Shown here: piece after piece, positions 23,905 through 36,095 of the stretch | Layout of the letters: the number at the start of each line of letters is the position of its first letter | Numbering within the stretch: the stretch's first letter is position 1 | Origin: Pleurotus djamor | Taxonomy: Eukaryota > Basidiomycota > Agaricomycetes > Agaricales > Pleurotaceae | Length of the DNA: 64,000 bases | Reading direction: 5' to 3' | Assembly: GCA_029747585.1 (NCBI GenBank) | Contig: JAPEVF010000177.1 | Location: 1 to 64,000 of the forward strand | Translations under genes and position numbers: made by a program | The notes under the pieces: model-generated | The model's input: the letters and a program-made list of their open reading frames with translations, nothing else | Database searches by the model: none | What the model was told of the DNA's origin: nothing

Positions 23905-26900
23905 ATGTCCTACCACCAATATCCACGTATGTCCTGGCTCGCTGATAAGAGAAACCTAATTCATGGAAATTGTAGCCCAGATGCCCCCACAACGATCATA
24001 CACCGCCGGTCCACAACCCACACATTCATACTCGCAATCTGTCCCGAATGTCTACCCGAATGCGATCCCCAACGCATACTCCCAGAATATGACGCCTGGA
24101 CCTTCTGGGCACGGATTCCGCCCCATTGCTCAGCAACAGCAGCAGCAACATCATATCCAGCAACCAGTTCAACCAGTTCAACCTCCTCGTACCCCTTCAC
24201 CGTTTCGACGGCCTTTGCCCTCTCCTCAACGCTCGGATCCGATTCCTCGTAGTCTTACTCCCGGAGTATCGTCTCCTACATCTCCGCCTACATCCTCGTT
24301 CTCCAATCCTGCCTCTACGTTTTCGTTGGGCTCGGCGGGCTTTGCTGCCAGTAATTCGGCTCTCGTCCGTCATTCACATTCATACTCGATGAGCGATGCG
24401 ATGCAAGGGGGATCACCCGGATCCCTTCCATCTCCTTACCCGCCAAATTGGTCTCCTTCTCAGAGCCAGCAGCAGCAACAACAGCAGCAACAGATCCAAC
24501 GATACCATCCACAACCACCACCACCTCCGCAACCTCAGTATCGTCAATCCCAACAAGCACAATGGATGCCACAGTCGCAGGCGACGGCACCCTATCAACA
24601 AGCACCACAGACAGCTTATGCTGCCATTCATGGGTCTAATCCCCCCCAGCTACCTCCAATTAACACAGGTAACAATGTGCGTACCTCAATGTTCCCTCCT
24701 TCAAACGTGCCCCCGACTCCTACGAATCCTGTTCGTACATATTCACAACCCCCTCCCTCCGGAAACTCGAGTCCAACACGACGCCCCCTTCCCACACCTG
24801 GACCACCTTCGCATGTTACTAATACATCAAGTGTCTTCCCCGACCGCGCACACGCCAGATCCCCAAGCCCGATCAAACCCAATCCTCCCCCGCGCTCGCA
24901 GAGCCCTGTCAAAGCTATCCGAGACATGTTCGAGTCTCGAAATTCTGCCCATAGTAATCCTCCTCAGCGAGCGCCCAATGTCGGGCCAGGAGCCTTAGTG
25001 CTCCATGGTAAAGCGTGGAGCGAGGATAGTGACAACGGTTTCAAAGAAGCCATTAATAACGAACCTGATCGTGGACGAAGTGGCTTTTCCGGGATGACTG
25101 GGGTTAGACGTCAGAGTCCACCGAAGTTTTTCGGTAGTACCGAGGGAGGTGATTCAGGCCCAAGCACCGTCAAGTTGGTTTCCTCCGCAGAACGTGCAAA
25201 CGATGCACAACCTCGTACGTACTTAGACCCTCTTTTCTCAAACCCCATCTTGACCAGAAGCTCAGGTCCCTCAGCTTATAGTGCACTCCCTCCTGCAGCT
25301 TCCTCACTGGATGGTACGAAATTCGTTCCGATGTGGAAGAGGGGTAAAACGTTCACCTTCGATAATACGCCGTCAAGCCGAACCTCAACTCCAAACAATG
25401 AAGTTCAGAGCAGTAGCGTATCAGTCTATTCGCAGAATATTGCTGGCGTTGGTGCTGGTGACAACGCTGCTGCCAAGGGTCGAGTTCTGCCACAACCAAC
25501 AACTTCTCAGCTACAGTCCCAGCGGCGATCTCAAGAGTCGCCACCTGCTCAAAGTAAACCTTCTCCACCCCAGGTCCAATCTCAAATACGGGATGAACCC
25601 TCACGCTATCAGCGATCGCAATCCCAAACTAGGCAGCCTGTTCCAGAAACACAGAATCGCACTAGATCACAACCAGTTCCACCTCCTTCGCCCACCAAGC
25701 AACCTCAAACTCCCACTCATTCTCGGTTCCCTTCGCAATCCGCCGCCACTCCCAATCAACGAACAGCCAATGAAACTAGACAACCTGAATCGACTCCGAC
25801 TCGACTGCCTCAAATACGGTCACAACCACTCAAGTCGGCTGCGGAAATCCCTCAGCCAGATGTACGTCGTTCGCGGGCTCAACCTCCACGCCACACACGG
25901 TCCAAGTCTCACGGCCCTCCGTCTGCTCACCCAATGCCACAACCTATGCATCAGCAACAACGGTCTGAACCTGTTCTCCCACGTGGTGCTCCGCCTGGAT
26001 GGAAAACCACAGTGAACATTCCAAACCTCCCTCCCAGCCCTCCTGTCATGGGAATGAAGGCTCGATCACGGTCCGCCGGTCCACCTGCAATAAACCCATC
26101 TACTTCGAGATCTGGGTCCCCTACGAAGAATGGTCGCGCACCGAATGGATGGAGGACTAGCGTTTCCCCTAACAATAAACCTCCGCCGCCTGATATTGAC
26201 CCTAGGACGGGCGAAGTGAGACCACCGAGACATAAGCCTCCAGAAGGGTGGAGATCTAGCGTGCCGCGTGGACAGATTACTCAACCTCCATTACATCCAA
26301 GTTCTCCGAAGAAGAGAGCTAAGGTGCTGGAGCCTGAGATGACGAGCCGAGCTCCTGGTGGATGGCGATCTACGGTCTCCAATCATCCCCCTTCTCCTGT
26401 CAAGCCTTCAGGCCATAGTGGTGGACCTCCCGCTGGATGGAGGAACAGCGCTTATGCGCCGCCTCCCCCAGCGACCAGTACCACACAGCAAAAGCGATGG
26501 TCGCAACCTGCACCTATGTCAACACCCAAAGCTTCAGATAGGTCAAATTATGGATACGGCCGTACCAGGTACGCAGCTTACTCCTCACTACCATTTATAT
26601 GTATATCCTGACCAACTTTAGTGGACAATACTATCCTGAGACCCCAGATGGGGATTCGTCCTTGGAGTGTGATTCTACAGATGCTTACAGTGGGATATAC
26701 GACGATGAAGAAGGAGACTCCTCTTTCGACGCTGTTGCTACTGGTGATGAAGAAACCGATGGGGCTTCTGTGCTTAGCAGAGATACTGGCACTACCGCCG
26801 AATCTTACGATTCTGGCTACGAGCGAGCGAGAGCGCAGCTCCCGAGAAGCCCACAATATGGAATACGCGAGCTTCCAAAGAGCAATATGAGCCTTCCCCA

Positions 26901-28789
26901 AGAGGACGCGCTGTCGACCCACCCACGGAGCCCACAGTATGGCATTCGTGAGCTTCCCCCTAGTATGCGAAGAGGGGACACATCGAATAGGGGCGACGCC
27001 AACTCTACTGGACCGTTGCCCCGACCTCCGGTCATGTCCCGCGGAGCAGTTTCTCAAAACAATGCTCCAGAGATGCGCCCTTACACTCAGAATAAGGCCC
27101 CGAACTACTCAAGGCCCGAATCCTCATACGGTGGCTCAGATATGACATCTGATACTGGTAGCAGGCGAAATAGCACCTTCAGTACGACAAGCAGCAAGAA
27201 CGATTGGCCATCTAACGTCCCCCCTCTTCCAAGGGCCCCTGGGATGTCTAGGTCCTCGTTCGGCTCGGATAACAGCTCCACCACTGATCGAAGATTGGCT
27301 GAGCAGAGAATTAGACGAGAAAGAGACAGGATTGATTTGGATGACGCACCGCCAGTTGGTTTCTCCGCTCTTCGGAGAACTCCATCACCTAGCGCTGCCT
27401 CTGTATCCGTTGACGATGATTATGACTTCCACACTCAACGACGTGAATTTGCTCCTTCTCAAGCCTTCTCATCCCGACCATCAACATCACAATCTTATCG
27501 CAGTCAAGCGTCTCAACCTGAACTTCCACCTCGTCAATCTTCTCCTACTCGCCCGTTGCCCCAACCGTCTCAACTCCAACGGTCTCGTTCTCAACGATCG
27601 CAGGCGAACTCACAGTATCAGAATACACCCTCTGTCCCGTCTACTCCATCTTCCTATACAACACCTCTTTCCCCGCGTCAACAGTTGCCATCTGTGCCAT
27701 CCACGCCATCATCTCGTGCGCCTCCCCTACCCCCACGTCAGATACCATCTATCCCACCTTCACCCACGACGTCGCAAATTGAAATTCAATCACCCGCTCC
27801 TATCAGTGGATGGGGTCGCTCTGATCTTCCGAAAATCGAAGTTGACGACGAACCCGCATCGAATTCAAGTTCTGCGCCCGTCATCGCCGTCTCTGCGCCT
27901 TCAATATCAATTTCTGGCATCGAAGACGATGATGATGCTAATGGCATGGGACCAATGATTAGTGTCGCTGGTCCTGATGACGCTAAGGACGACAAACCCG
28001 CCAAGAGACCCCTACCACCTCTTCATCGTGGTGGTGGTTTAATTTGCGGTGGTTGTGATGGCGCGATTGTTGGTCGAATTGTCTCCGCTATGGGCTTGCG
28101 TTGGCATCCGGGATGCTTCAAGTGCACCATATGTGAGGAGCTTCTGGAACATGTTAGTTCATACGAACATGAAGGAAGACCTTATTGCCATCTCGACTAT
28201 CATGAGGTCAGTTCATCAGTTGTTCGCCTATCTATCTGGACGTTTATCTTCTTTGCAGAATTTCGCTCCCAAATGTTACTCGTGCAAAACTGCCATCATT
28301 GAAGAGAGGTTTATCAGCCTGGATGACCCCGCGCTTGGCAAGAGAACTTACCACGAACAGCATTTCTTTTGTGCTGAATGTGGGGACCCATTCCTTGCTC
28401 CCTCTTCAAACAAACGAAGCGGCAACAATGACCTAGAAGTCAATGTTTCTGGGGACGGTGAATTTCTGCTCGACGATGACGTTGGTTTCACCGTCTACAA
28501 GGGCCACCCATATTGTGAAGCGTGTCATGTTAGGCTGCGCATGCCTAAATGTAAGAAGTGCAAAAAGAGCATTCGGGATGGGATGCAGGCAGTTGAGGCA
28601 CTGGGAGGGAAGTGGTGTTATGAATGTTTCGTTTGCACGGTAAGAACCACCTTTGATTCCAGTCCTCAACTCGATGCTTACTTTTGGTAGGGGTGCCAAC
28701 TCCCATTCAATGATCCCTCTTTCTTTCAGAGAGGAGACAAACCATTTTGCGAACGGTGTTTTAGCATTATACTCAGGAACGAACTGTAG
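23905..28789 (+). CDS. Paxillin-like LIM-domain protein (large, proline-rich)
   Basis: Five exons (23905-23926, 23976-26568, 26622-28206, 28259-28639, 28691-28789) give exactly 1,559 residues. The 22-bp first exon encodes MSYHQYP and splices to PQMPPQRSYTAG. Residues 1-1350 are disordered, rich in Pro/Ser/Gln, with polyQ runs, SH3-type PxxP motifs and a five-fold GWR repeat near 25980-26450. PRSPQYGIRELP occurs twice near 26844 and 26925. The C-terminus holds three to four LIM zinc fingers: CGGCDGAIVGRIVSAMG..WHPGCFKCTIC, KCYSCKTAIIEERFI..HEQHFFCAECG, CKKCKKSIRDGMQAVEALGG and the final CQLPFNDPSF..GDKPFCERCF. Yeast and fission yeast Pxl1 act at polarity sites and the cytokinetic ring with Rho and calcineurin. 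A similar role is likely here. Confidence 0.88.
24130..24505 (+). repeat. CAG/CAA glutamine-coding microsatellites
   Basis: Two runs of mixed CAG/CAA codons, near 24130-24150 and 24467-24500, encode polyglutamine in the disordered N-terminal half of the LIM protein. Such tracts change length easily and may vary between strains. Confidence 0.7.
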
Positions 28790-29113
28790 AGCATCATCAA
28801 TCCATCTGCATGGCTGCGTTTATTTTGTCGAGAAACGTCCTACAGTGATTATATTCCCCTGTGATCCGAGGTATCCCTCTTCGACGCTACAACATCGAGC
28901 CCTTAGTAGCTTTCATCAGTGCTTGTTGCTCAAGATATGTAAGTCAGTTCCTGATGATCATACGGCACAGGTTTTTTGAGCCGGGAAGTACAACCTGACA
29001 ATACCCTGAATATGGAGTCAGGTTGAGTGGTATGCGGAGCGGTACCTGACTCAACAGCACATCCACTTTGACGCTCGAATATACTGCCTTCTGGCCAGAC
29101 AATCTCATTGAAC

Positions 29114-31528
29114 ATGGCACCGTCTTTACCTGACCAAGTTCTGAAGCACTTCGGTTTCATCCCACATTCTTGTGATGCCTGCGCGCGTTTCGTTTTGGAC
29201 TTTGGCAAAATCAAAAGTAATCTTCCACATACCGTGATACCATACTCGAGAGTCCAGAATGATGTATGGAGCACCTTGGAGGAGTGCAAATTCTGGACAT
29301 GGTGTCTCAAGCCCATTTTACGGCCTTCGACAACTTTCCCCGCTCGGACCTACTGGCCGGTGGATGACGACGTAGATAGATCGCAGACGCTTCTAGATGT
29401 TCTCGCGGTCCAAACACATGGCAAGGTTGATGAATTAAGGATCGGCTGGTATAACCCAGATGAGATCCATCTTGACGGTAGTCTGGCAGTGGACGAAGAT
29501 TGCATTCTATCTGCCTCCAGTAAGACCTTGTTCCCAATGTCCCACCTTTGATCACTGAATATTTCGTAGCTAGTGGCCAAGCAGCAGATGGGTCGCCCGT
29601 CTTCGATGCTGCAAACCATCGTTTGAATGGCTCACTCTCGGTGTTCGTACCAAACGGTATGTCAAGCCCAACGTCGACGTTGCAATATTATTTACTACGG
29701 CTGGGAAATAGAGTCGCCTTCGGCGCGTTACGTCTTCAACAGACCATATAATCGGGACCCTGCGTCCAACATGGCTCTTCAAAAGTTTAGATTCATGTTA
29801 GATGATTGTTGTGCCTCCCATGTCCATTGCCGCGTAGGAACCGAAGCCACGCCTGGCCGGCTGCTCGATCTGGGAGATGAAATGACATGTACGAAAGCGA
29901 AGCTTGTCCAACCTGATGAAGGCTCCGCCCCGCGATATGCGACTTTGAGTAAGTGGCGGCGCAACCCTTCGACCTACTCAGACTGTCTCATTCCTTGATT
30001 TTCAGGTTACTGCTGGGGAACTACTCTGGACGGGAGAACAACGGCGGCAAATGTCAAGAATTACGAAGCAGAAGTAGACGTCGATACTTTGCCTAGGACC
30101 ATCCAGGATGCTGTAACAGTTTCGAAAGCACTCGGGCTGCGCTATCTTTGGGTCGACCGACTGTGTATCATCCAAGAAGGGGACAATGGTGAAGACATGA
30201 AGAAGGAGCTCCCAAAGATGGCCAGCATCTACAAAGGCTCCAGTGTGACTATCACCGCTGCCCGAGCAAAGGATAGCGAAGATGGATTTCTACATAGCCG
30301 AAACCCCATCTCATACGAAGAAACAGGAGCTTTTGCACTCCCCTGTCGCCTTCCCAACGGCCAAATGGATACAGTCTACCTCTGTAATGAACAAGACTAC
30401 GTCGACCTTGAAGAGAACGTGGTAAATCTCCGGGCATGGACCATGCAAGAACAGATCCTCTCACCTAGGCTCCTTGTTTTTGGTGAACGTCGCACAGTTT
30501 GGCTATGCAATACCAGCGACCTCGCTGATGGAGGACGTCCACTCAACATCCCTCAGGAAGCCCGCCAGCGTAATGGTGATAAGCTCACCTACGCTGACGA
30601 GACATACGCCCAAGTTTATACACCATTCCAGGGCGCTTTGGATTGGGGTATATGGCCGCTCCTTCTTGCATCAGAAAGCGAGCTAGACGCGCTAAAAGCA
30701 ACAGTAGGCGAGGAGCAAATACGCGTGGCGATGTTGATGCAATGGCACCGATCTGTCGAGAACTACACCAAACGTCAGCTTTCAGTACCAGCTGACAAAC
30801 TTCTAGCCATCGGGGGCTTGGCTCGAACATGTGCCAAAATCCTTCGTGCTAGTGGAGGATATGTCGCTGGTATCTGGGGCTATGACCTTTTCACCAGTCT
30901 AGGTTGGGAAGTTCGAGCTGAGGATTTGAAACCACGGCTGCCAGGGTACGTAGCTCCAACCTGGAGTTGGGCTTCCGTAGCAGGACCTGTTCAACCGCGA
31001 GCACACTGGACCCAAACAGTGGGGAATGGTCGATTTCTACGGACTGTCTTTGAGCTCGAGAACGTTAACGACCCATTTGGGCGGTATAAACGAGCAGAAT
31101 TGATACTGCAAGGAGAGCTCAGGAAGTGCCGACGAGGTAGCGGGCCGACCTTCCTACTGGACCCCGATACAGAGGAAGAGATCTATGTGACCTTCTCCCC
31201 AGACGCAATCGAAAACGACGAGGACTTCCTCCCTGGTTCTCAAGATGATCTCTACCTCCTCAATTTGCGAGACAAGGATGAGGTGACGGAGAAGTTCAAC
31301 CCAGTGGGTCTAGTCCTTCGGCCTGCGCCAGATGGAGTGAGGTACAGGAGGACGGGTCGTTTTCATCAAGGCGTCACCAGTACGCAAGAGGTCCGATGCC
31401 CAGTGAGCACGAAAGGCCTTACCTTTGAAGAGTACATGTCCGTGGTGTCAGACGCACAGCAGCCTCTACGGGAAAGTGCAATTCGAGATTTCGCTACATG
31501 GGAAAGCAGGGAAGTCACTATCATATAG
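29114..31528 (+). CDS. HET-domain (heterokaryon incompatibility) protein
   Basis: Four exons (29114-29519, 29570-29656, 29712-29948, 30006-31528) give exactly 750 residues. The HET domain is clear: APRYATLSYCWG at the exon 3/4 junction, TLPRTIQDAVTVSKALGLRY, LWVDRLCIIQEGDNGEDM, MASIYKGSSVTITAARAKDS, DGFLHSRN and NLRAWTMQEQILSPRLLVFG. A C-terminal region of about 350 residues includes PTWSWASVAGPV, a common feature of these proteins. In ascomycetes HET domains trigger cell death after fusion of unlike hyphae, acting as TIR-like effector modules. In Agaricomycetes they form large families of mostly unknown role. No NLR partner or second het-like gene is visible beside it. Confidence 0.9.
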
Positions 31529-32741
31529 GTTAGTGGGAAACAACTTGTCAACAGAGGGCAGTCGTACGCGATTGCTCATTGGATCTCCAAAATAGCTAGA
31601 GAAAGGCCACCTGTACTATATCACATCAAGGAGAATGTTTCGGTAGCGTACTTCGCCTAAGAGCATTTACATGAAGCTCCGGAGCCGGAACCTGCACGAA
31701 AGGACCCAAAATCAACATGGACACGAGGGTTGAGCTCGAGACACGACTGGCTCACTTGATATCAGGATGCGAATTTCAAACCCGGGTGGTGAGCCTAGTT
31801 CATGCGTAAACGTAAAGACGTAAGTAATACATTGGAGGACCTATCCGGCTAGTTAGCATCGAAGATCCAGACAAGCCGTGTGTGTGAATGACACAGGCAT
31901 AGATGTAGATGACCTGTAGGGTGCGTAAACACTTGTTTACAGATGCGTTGACGTGCACGAACAAGGGTGTGGTGACGGTCCGGGTCCGGGCTATATTACC
32001 CACACCTCTGTTTGACCTGGTTGTCTACCGATCGAAATTAGCGAGTGTAGCACCTATGATTGGCGCAACATACTCACGACACTCGGATGCGCAAAGTCAT
32101 GATGGTGATGATGATGAAACATATTTGTGTCATGCGGGAATGAAGATATCCGAGAGTTTAGGAACGGCAAAGCCTCTGCGTGAGGTGTACCCGACGTCGG
32201 GACGCTGCTCAAGCGTATACCCACGTCGAAATTTATAGTTTTAGACCATGTGTCAAGGGAAACATTCGAGAATTTGCGCACCTACGAACATGTGGATGAT
32301 GATGAGGGTAGAAGGTTGCAGATAGCTCAAAATAACAAGCACCAAACGCAGACTAATCAAATCATTCCGGAGAAAGCGTGTAGAAATCAGAGAAGGTAGG
32401 CGTAGGTGGAAGTTTCCGGGTCCCAGCGTACGCATGCGAGAAGTGAACTGATTTGTAGAAAAGTTTGCAAAGTTGGAAGGCATTGTTGGTACGAGTTTAG
32501 CATTGATAAGACAGCAGAGGTGAGAACGAGCATGCATGATGAATCAGACGACTGGGGGAGCTGTTTACGGATGATGAGATGTGAAAAACGAGAATGAAGC
32601 TTGAAGGGGTACGATGCGAATACAAACAACCGCAGAAATTTAATAACTGCCTCCTTGATCCTAAACTTCCCCCTCCCCTTTCCCCTAATTCACCCCCACA
32701 AACACGGTCACTGCTCCGAAGAGACAGAGAGAAAAGGTCGT
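31529..32741. other. Convergent intergenic region, no gene seen
   Basis: About 1.2 kb between the 3' ends of the HET gene and the NAC beta gene. Open frames here are short and overlap on both strands without coding character. The 3' UTRs and terminators of both genes must lie here. The interval is unusually long for two converging ends, so an unrecognised small gene or RNA is possible. Confidence 0.45.
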
Positions 32742-33467
32742 TTAATCGAGGGCAGCTTTATCAGCCTCGACGTCAAAGTTTTCCACCAAGTCGGGTACAT
32801 CGTCGTCATCTTCCTCAGCAGCATTCGGTGGCCGTTGCTGGCCTTGTTGAATGGCTTGGTATGATTCCGCCAATTTACGCAGCGAAGCAAGCGAATCAGG
32901 GCCGAGTTGGTTGAGGATGCCTGGAACGAGCTCCGTCAATTCCTTTACGTGTCCAGCGCCGTAAATGGCAAAGGTGTTGGCAGACAGAGCCGCGTGAACT
33001 GCGAAGGAAAAAAAAGCGTTAGTTAATCCACGCATCTCACGAAAAGCACTTGGGGGACGCGTCATGACCCGAGGCCACGCCGTACACGCGAAAACGTAAC
33101 GGCGCGCGCTGCCACAACTCACCTTTGGGTGCCGTGAAGTGCAATACGTTTCCATCCTCTCTGAACATGTTGACTTCCTCGACGCCGGGAATGGGTTGCA
33201 CGTTCAGCTTTTTGAGAGCGCCTTGCAGCTTTTTGTCGTCCTGGGCAGCAGAAGGCTTTGTCTTCCGCACAATTTTACGGCGCACAGTTCCCTTGCCACC
33301 TATCCAGCCCAATCCGCGTCGTCCACAAAATTACAAGCCAAGCAGAGAGAGCATGAAAACGAAACTGGTCAGTTCGACTCAACACTGATTTTTATGGAGC
33401 CTGGGGACTCACCGATCCTGTTGGCTGCAGCTTGCGCCTGAAGCTTAGCCAATTTTACTGGGTCCAT
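32742..33467 (-). CDS. EGD1: Nascent polypeptide-associated complex subunit beta
   Basis: Minus strand, three exons (33467-33413, 33299-33123, 32998-32742), 162 residues. [20 protein letters not shown] leads into the ribosome-binding [13 protein letters not shown], the NAC domain [20 protein letters not shown] and [33 protein letters not shown], then [17 protein letters not shown]. The acidic C-terminus is [20 protein letters not shown]. Length and order match fungal Egd1/BTF3. It pairs with NAC alpha at the ribosome exit tunnel to shield new chains and prevent mistargeting to the ER. It is expressed divergently from the GNAT gene. Confidence 0.96.
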
Positions 33468-33725
33468 GGTGTAGAATTTTGGAACTTAGGATCGGTGAAG
33501 GCCTGCCCTAAGACTGTTGTGGACGATGAGGATGAAAAACCAGAATAAGGTTCAATGCCTTTGGTAAACACCTGTAAATACAGTTCCCCTCATCCCCGAT
33601 CGCCCACCTTTTCTTCGCTCAGGGAACCGAGTTAGTCAGCTCCTTACAAGTTGGAAGTAAGCGCCACCTGCTAGTGTGCCAGATAATCTGATTCCAGCCA
33701 GTGCGAAATAAAAAAGAGAAAAAAA
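33468..33725. promoter_or_regulatory. Divergent promoter, NAC beta / GNAT acetyltransferase
   Basis: A 258-bp gap between two start codons in opposite orientation. An A-rich run (AAAAAAGAGAAAAAAA) sits just upstream of the GNAT start codon. No clear TATA element is visible. Confidence 0.5.
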
Positions 33726-34842
33726 ATGTCCGCGACCGATTTTCATATCAGACCTGCTAATGAAGGCGATGTGGTAAGTCGTCTCGATGGTGCGGGGAAT
33801 TCTTTCCAAGTTGACGACGGACTAGGACACTATATTACAATTAATCAAGGAGCTTGTATGTCATGATGCGACTCTGCTTCGCCTTCGAGCGACTTACGCA
33901 AATACCTCGTTCCTGGCATGCAGGCCACTTACGAGAAAGAGCCAGAGTCCGCCAAGGCAACACCCCAGCTGGTGAGTCAGTTCGTGTTCATCGGGCAATT
34001 CCCGAAGGATCTCAAGAGGGGGGGAAGCTTCTGCTTCCGGTCCACCGCGCCCTCGATCCAGCTATCTCTATCTCGTTATCCAATTCATCCACCTGCATTC
34101 CCAGTACTCACCCAACTTTTCTGTCTACTCGACTAGATATTGAAAAACCTCTTTGGCGAAACGCCTGTTGCGCATGCACTCCTGGCCGTTTCGGGTACAC
34201 CGACTGAGCCCGGAACACCGATCGGTCTAGCCTTATACTTCTTTAACTTCTCCACCTGGACAGGAAGGCCTGGTTTGTACGTGCGTGTTGCGTTCAGAGG
34301 ATTCTGTTCCGTTTTTGCATTTGAGTTTGACATCGTCTCTCGTTTTCTCCCTCCGACCGTATGTTCTTCGACATGTGATCCACAGTTGGAAGATCTCTAT
34401 GTAAAGCCCGAAAACAGGGGTCAAGGCATTGGAAAGGCTTTCTTTGGCGAGCTAGGCAAGGTGGCTCAGGCAAAGGTAAATACATCTTTTCTCTTAAACC
34501 CCCATCAAACCCCATTTGAAGGGGTACGGGGCGTGTGCATGGAAGCTTAGCAGCCGCTAACTTGGCATGAAAACTTCGTAATTTGAAAGGACTGTGCGCG
34601 TATGGACTGGTCTGTACTCAAGGTGCGTTTCCTTCCATGAAAACCCCCTAAAGTTTGGAGCGACTGATGGTTTCGCTCCTTCCTGAAACTGCCTATATAT
34701 CCTAATCCATTATGCGCAGTGGAACCAATCCTCAATCGACTTCTATGAGAAGGCCTTGGGTGCGAAGCCGATGTCCGAGTGGGTTGGCATGAGGCTTGAA
34801 GAGAAGGGTATCCAAGGACTGTCCAAGTTTGCTACTCAATAA
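33726..34842 (+). CDS. GNAT-family N-acetyltransferase (diamine acetyltransferase-like)
   Basis: Seven exons (33726-33773, 33826-33855, 33924-33971, 34137-34280, 34386-34475, 34590-34622, 34720-34842) give 171 residues. MSATDFHIRPANEGDV and DTILQLIKELATYEKEPESAK match the SSAT-like N-terminus. TPIGLALYFFNFSTWTGRPG, LYLEDLYVKPENRGQGIGKA (acetyl-CoA pyrophosphate loop, Q/RxxGxG/A) and WNQSSIDFYEKALGAKPMSEW complete the fold, matching spermidine/spermine N1-acetyltransferase-like proteins. It transfers acetyl from acetyl-CoA to a primary amine, perhaps a polyamine or thialysine. The exact substrate is not shown by sequence. It converges with the coactosin gene. Confidence 0.9.
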
Positions 34843-35051
34843 GTACGACGTAACCGCGGGGTTTATGGATGATGCTTGGAGGAGGAGAAGGAGAGAAGTT
34901 CACAAAGTGTAAACTCTGTAAAATCAGCCTTACGTCCACGATTGAACATGTTCAGGGCGTCGAGAATATGACAGACTAAATGACAATTGACAATTCCAAA
35001 CATAAACGAAAACACAGCGGATAATTAAGCAAGGTAAAACGTCTTGGCGCG

Positions 35052-35897
35052 CTAGACACCATCGTAGCTCGCTCCTCCGGCCTGAAGAAACAACCGTGAT
35101 GAATACCGTCAGTCAGATTAAGTCCAACGATCGATTAGGAGGTGGCAGAGGGAGAATTGACCTTTCTGAGTTTGATGACGATGGGGTCCTCATCCAAATC
35201 ACCCTTCTCGCGAGCCGCAACCTCGATAGAGTAGACCCGCAGAACACTCTTGACGTCAGCAGCGTGAACGGATATCTAACGTAGCCGTTCAAGAGAGACC
35301 AGGGAAACAGGCAGATCATCAGAACACGAGTTTGAGTAACAGATAGGTGGGGGTTAGGCGCTATGAAAGGTCGGAAGTTCGTTGTACACACACACCTTTG
35401 CCTTTCTCATGACTTTACAATGAGGACCGATCCATACCTACAAACGCAACGGGATCCGTGGTGATCGCCAAGGATAGAGCGCGATTTCATCAATTCAACG
35501 GAGGATAACAAGGTGCGTTTTGAGAGAAACCAACCACCAAGATGAACTTCTCGCGCGTGGACTCTTTGTCATTTGAGTACCTTACACGAACGTAGGCGAA
35601 CGAAGCTTTGGAGTCGTCCAGGACTTCTCGAAGCTCTGTTAGGCCGCCTGTGCCCGTTTGGGTGACGGTGAGCGTATCAGAACGGTCGGACTGTGTTGGA
35701 GAGCGATGTCAGCGCAAATTGAGAGCAAGTGAATGAGAGAAATGGACCTGGTAGTCGAGGAGCAACCAGTTCGTTTCGGTCTTGTCGGACCGCACATCGA
35801 GATAGGCTGAGCGGGCGTAATGATCAGGCTGCAGTTGGTTCAAGATGGGTTGCTGAATCTTACCTTCGTTAATTGCAGAGTCCGAGACGTCGGCCAT
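35052..35897 (-). CDS. Coactosin-like ADF/cofilin-homology actin-binding protein
   Basis: Minus strand, six exons (35897-35864, 35806-35748, 35690-35535, 35437-35396, 35275-35162, 35081-35052), 144 residues. MADVSDSAINEAYLDVRSD opens the ADF-H fold. TNWLLLDYQSDRSDTLTV, GTGGLTELREVLDDSKASFA, YVRVRYSNDKESTREKFIL, VVWIGPHCKVMRKAK, and SVHAADVKSVLRVYSIEV follow. It ends RKAGGASYDGV. Length and motifs fit coactosin, which binds filamentous actin without severing it. The gene shares a 198-bp divergent promoter with RRG9 and converges with the GNAT gene. Confidence 0.92.
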
Positions 35898-36095
35898 CGG
35901 GGGCAGAGGAGCAAAGAGGAGAGCGGCGAAGAAGGAAAAACCAAGTGAGTGGAGAGGAACAGAAAGACCAAGTCAAGCCAAAGTGATCATGCACAGCTAA
36001 CGATCACTGATTTTAATGGGCGCCTATTGATTCGAAGTAAGAGACGCCCAAGCCACCTGAGTTTCTTCCATCCTCCGAGAAATACGACACGAAAA
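35898..36095. promoter_or_regulatory. Divergent promoter, coactosin / RRG9
   Basis: Only 198 bp separate the two opposing start codons, so regulatory sites are probably shared. No TATA box is obvious. Confidence 0.5.

Noticed and set aside
24315..24631. Minus-strand frames opposite the LIM gene
   Set aside because: They mirror the proline/glutamine-rich coding strand and are composition shadows.
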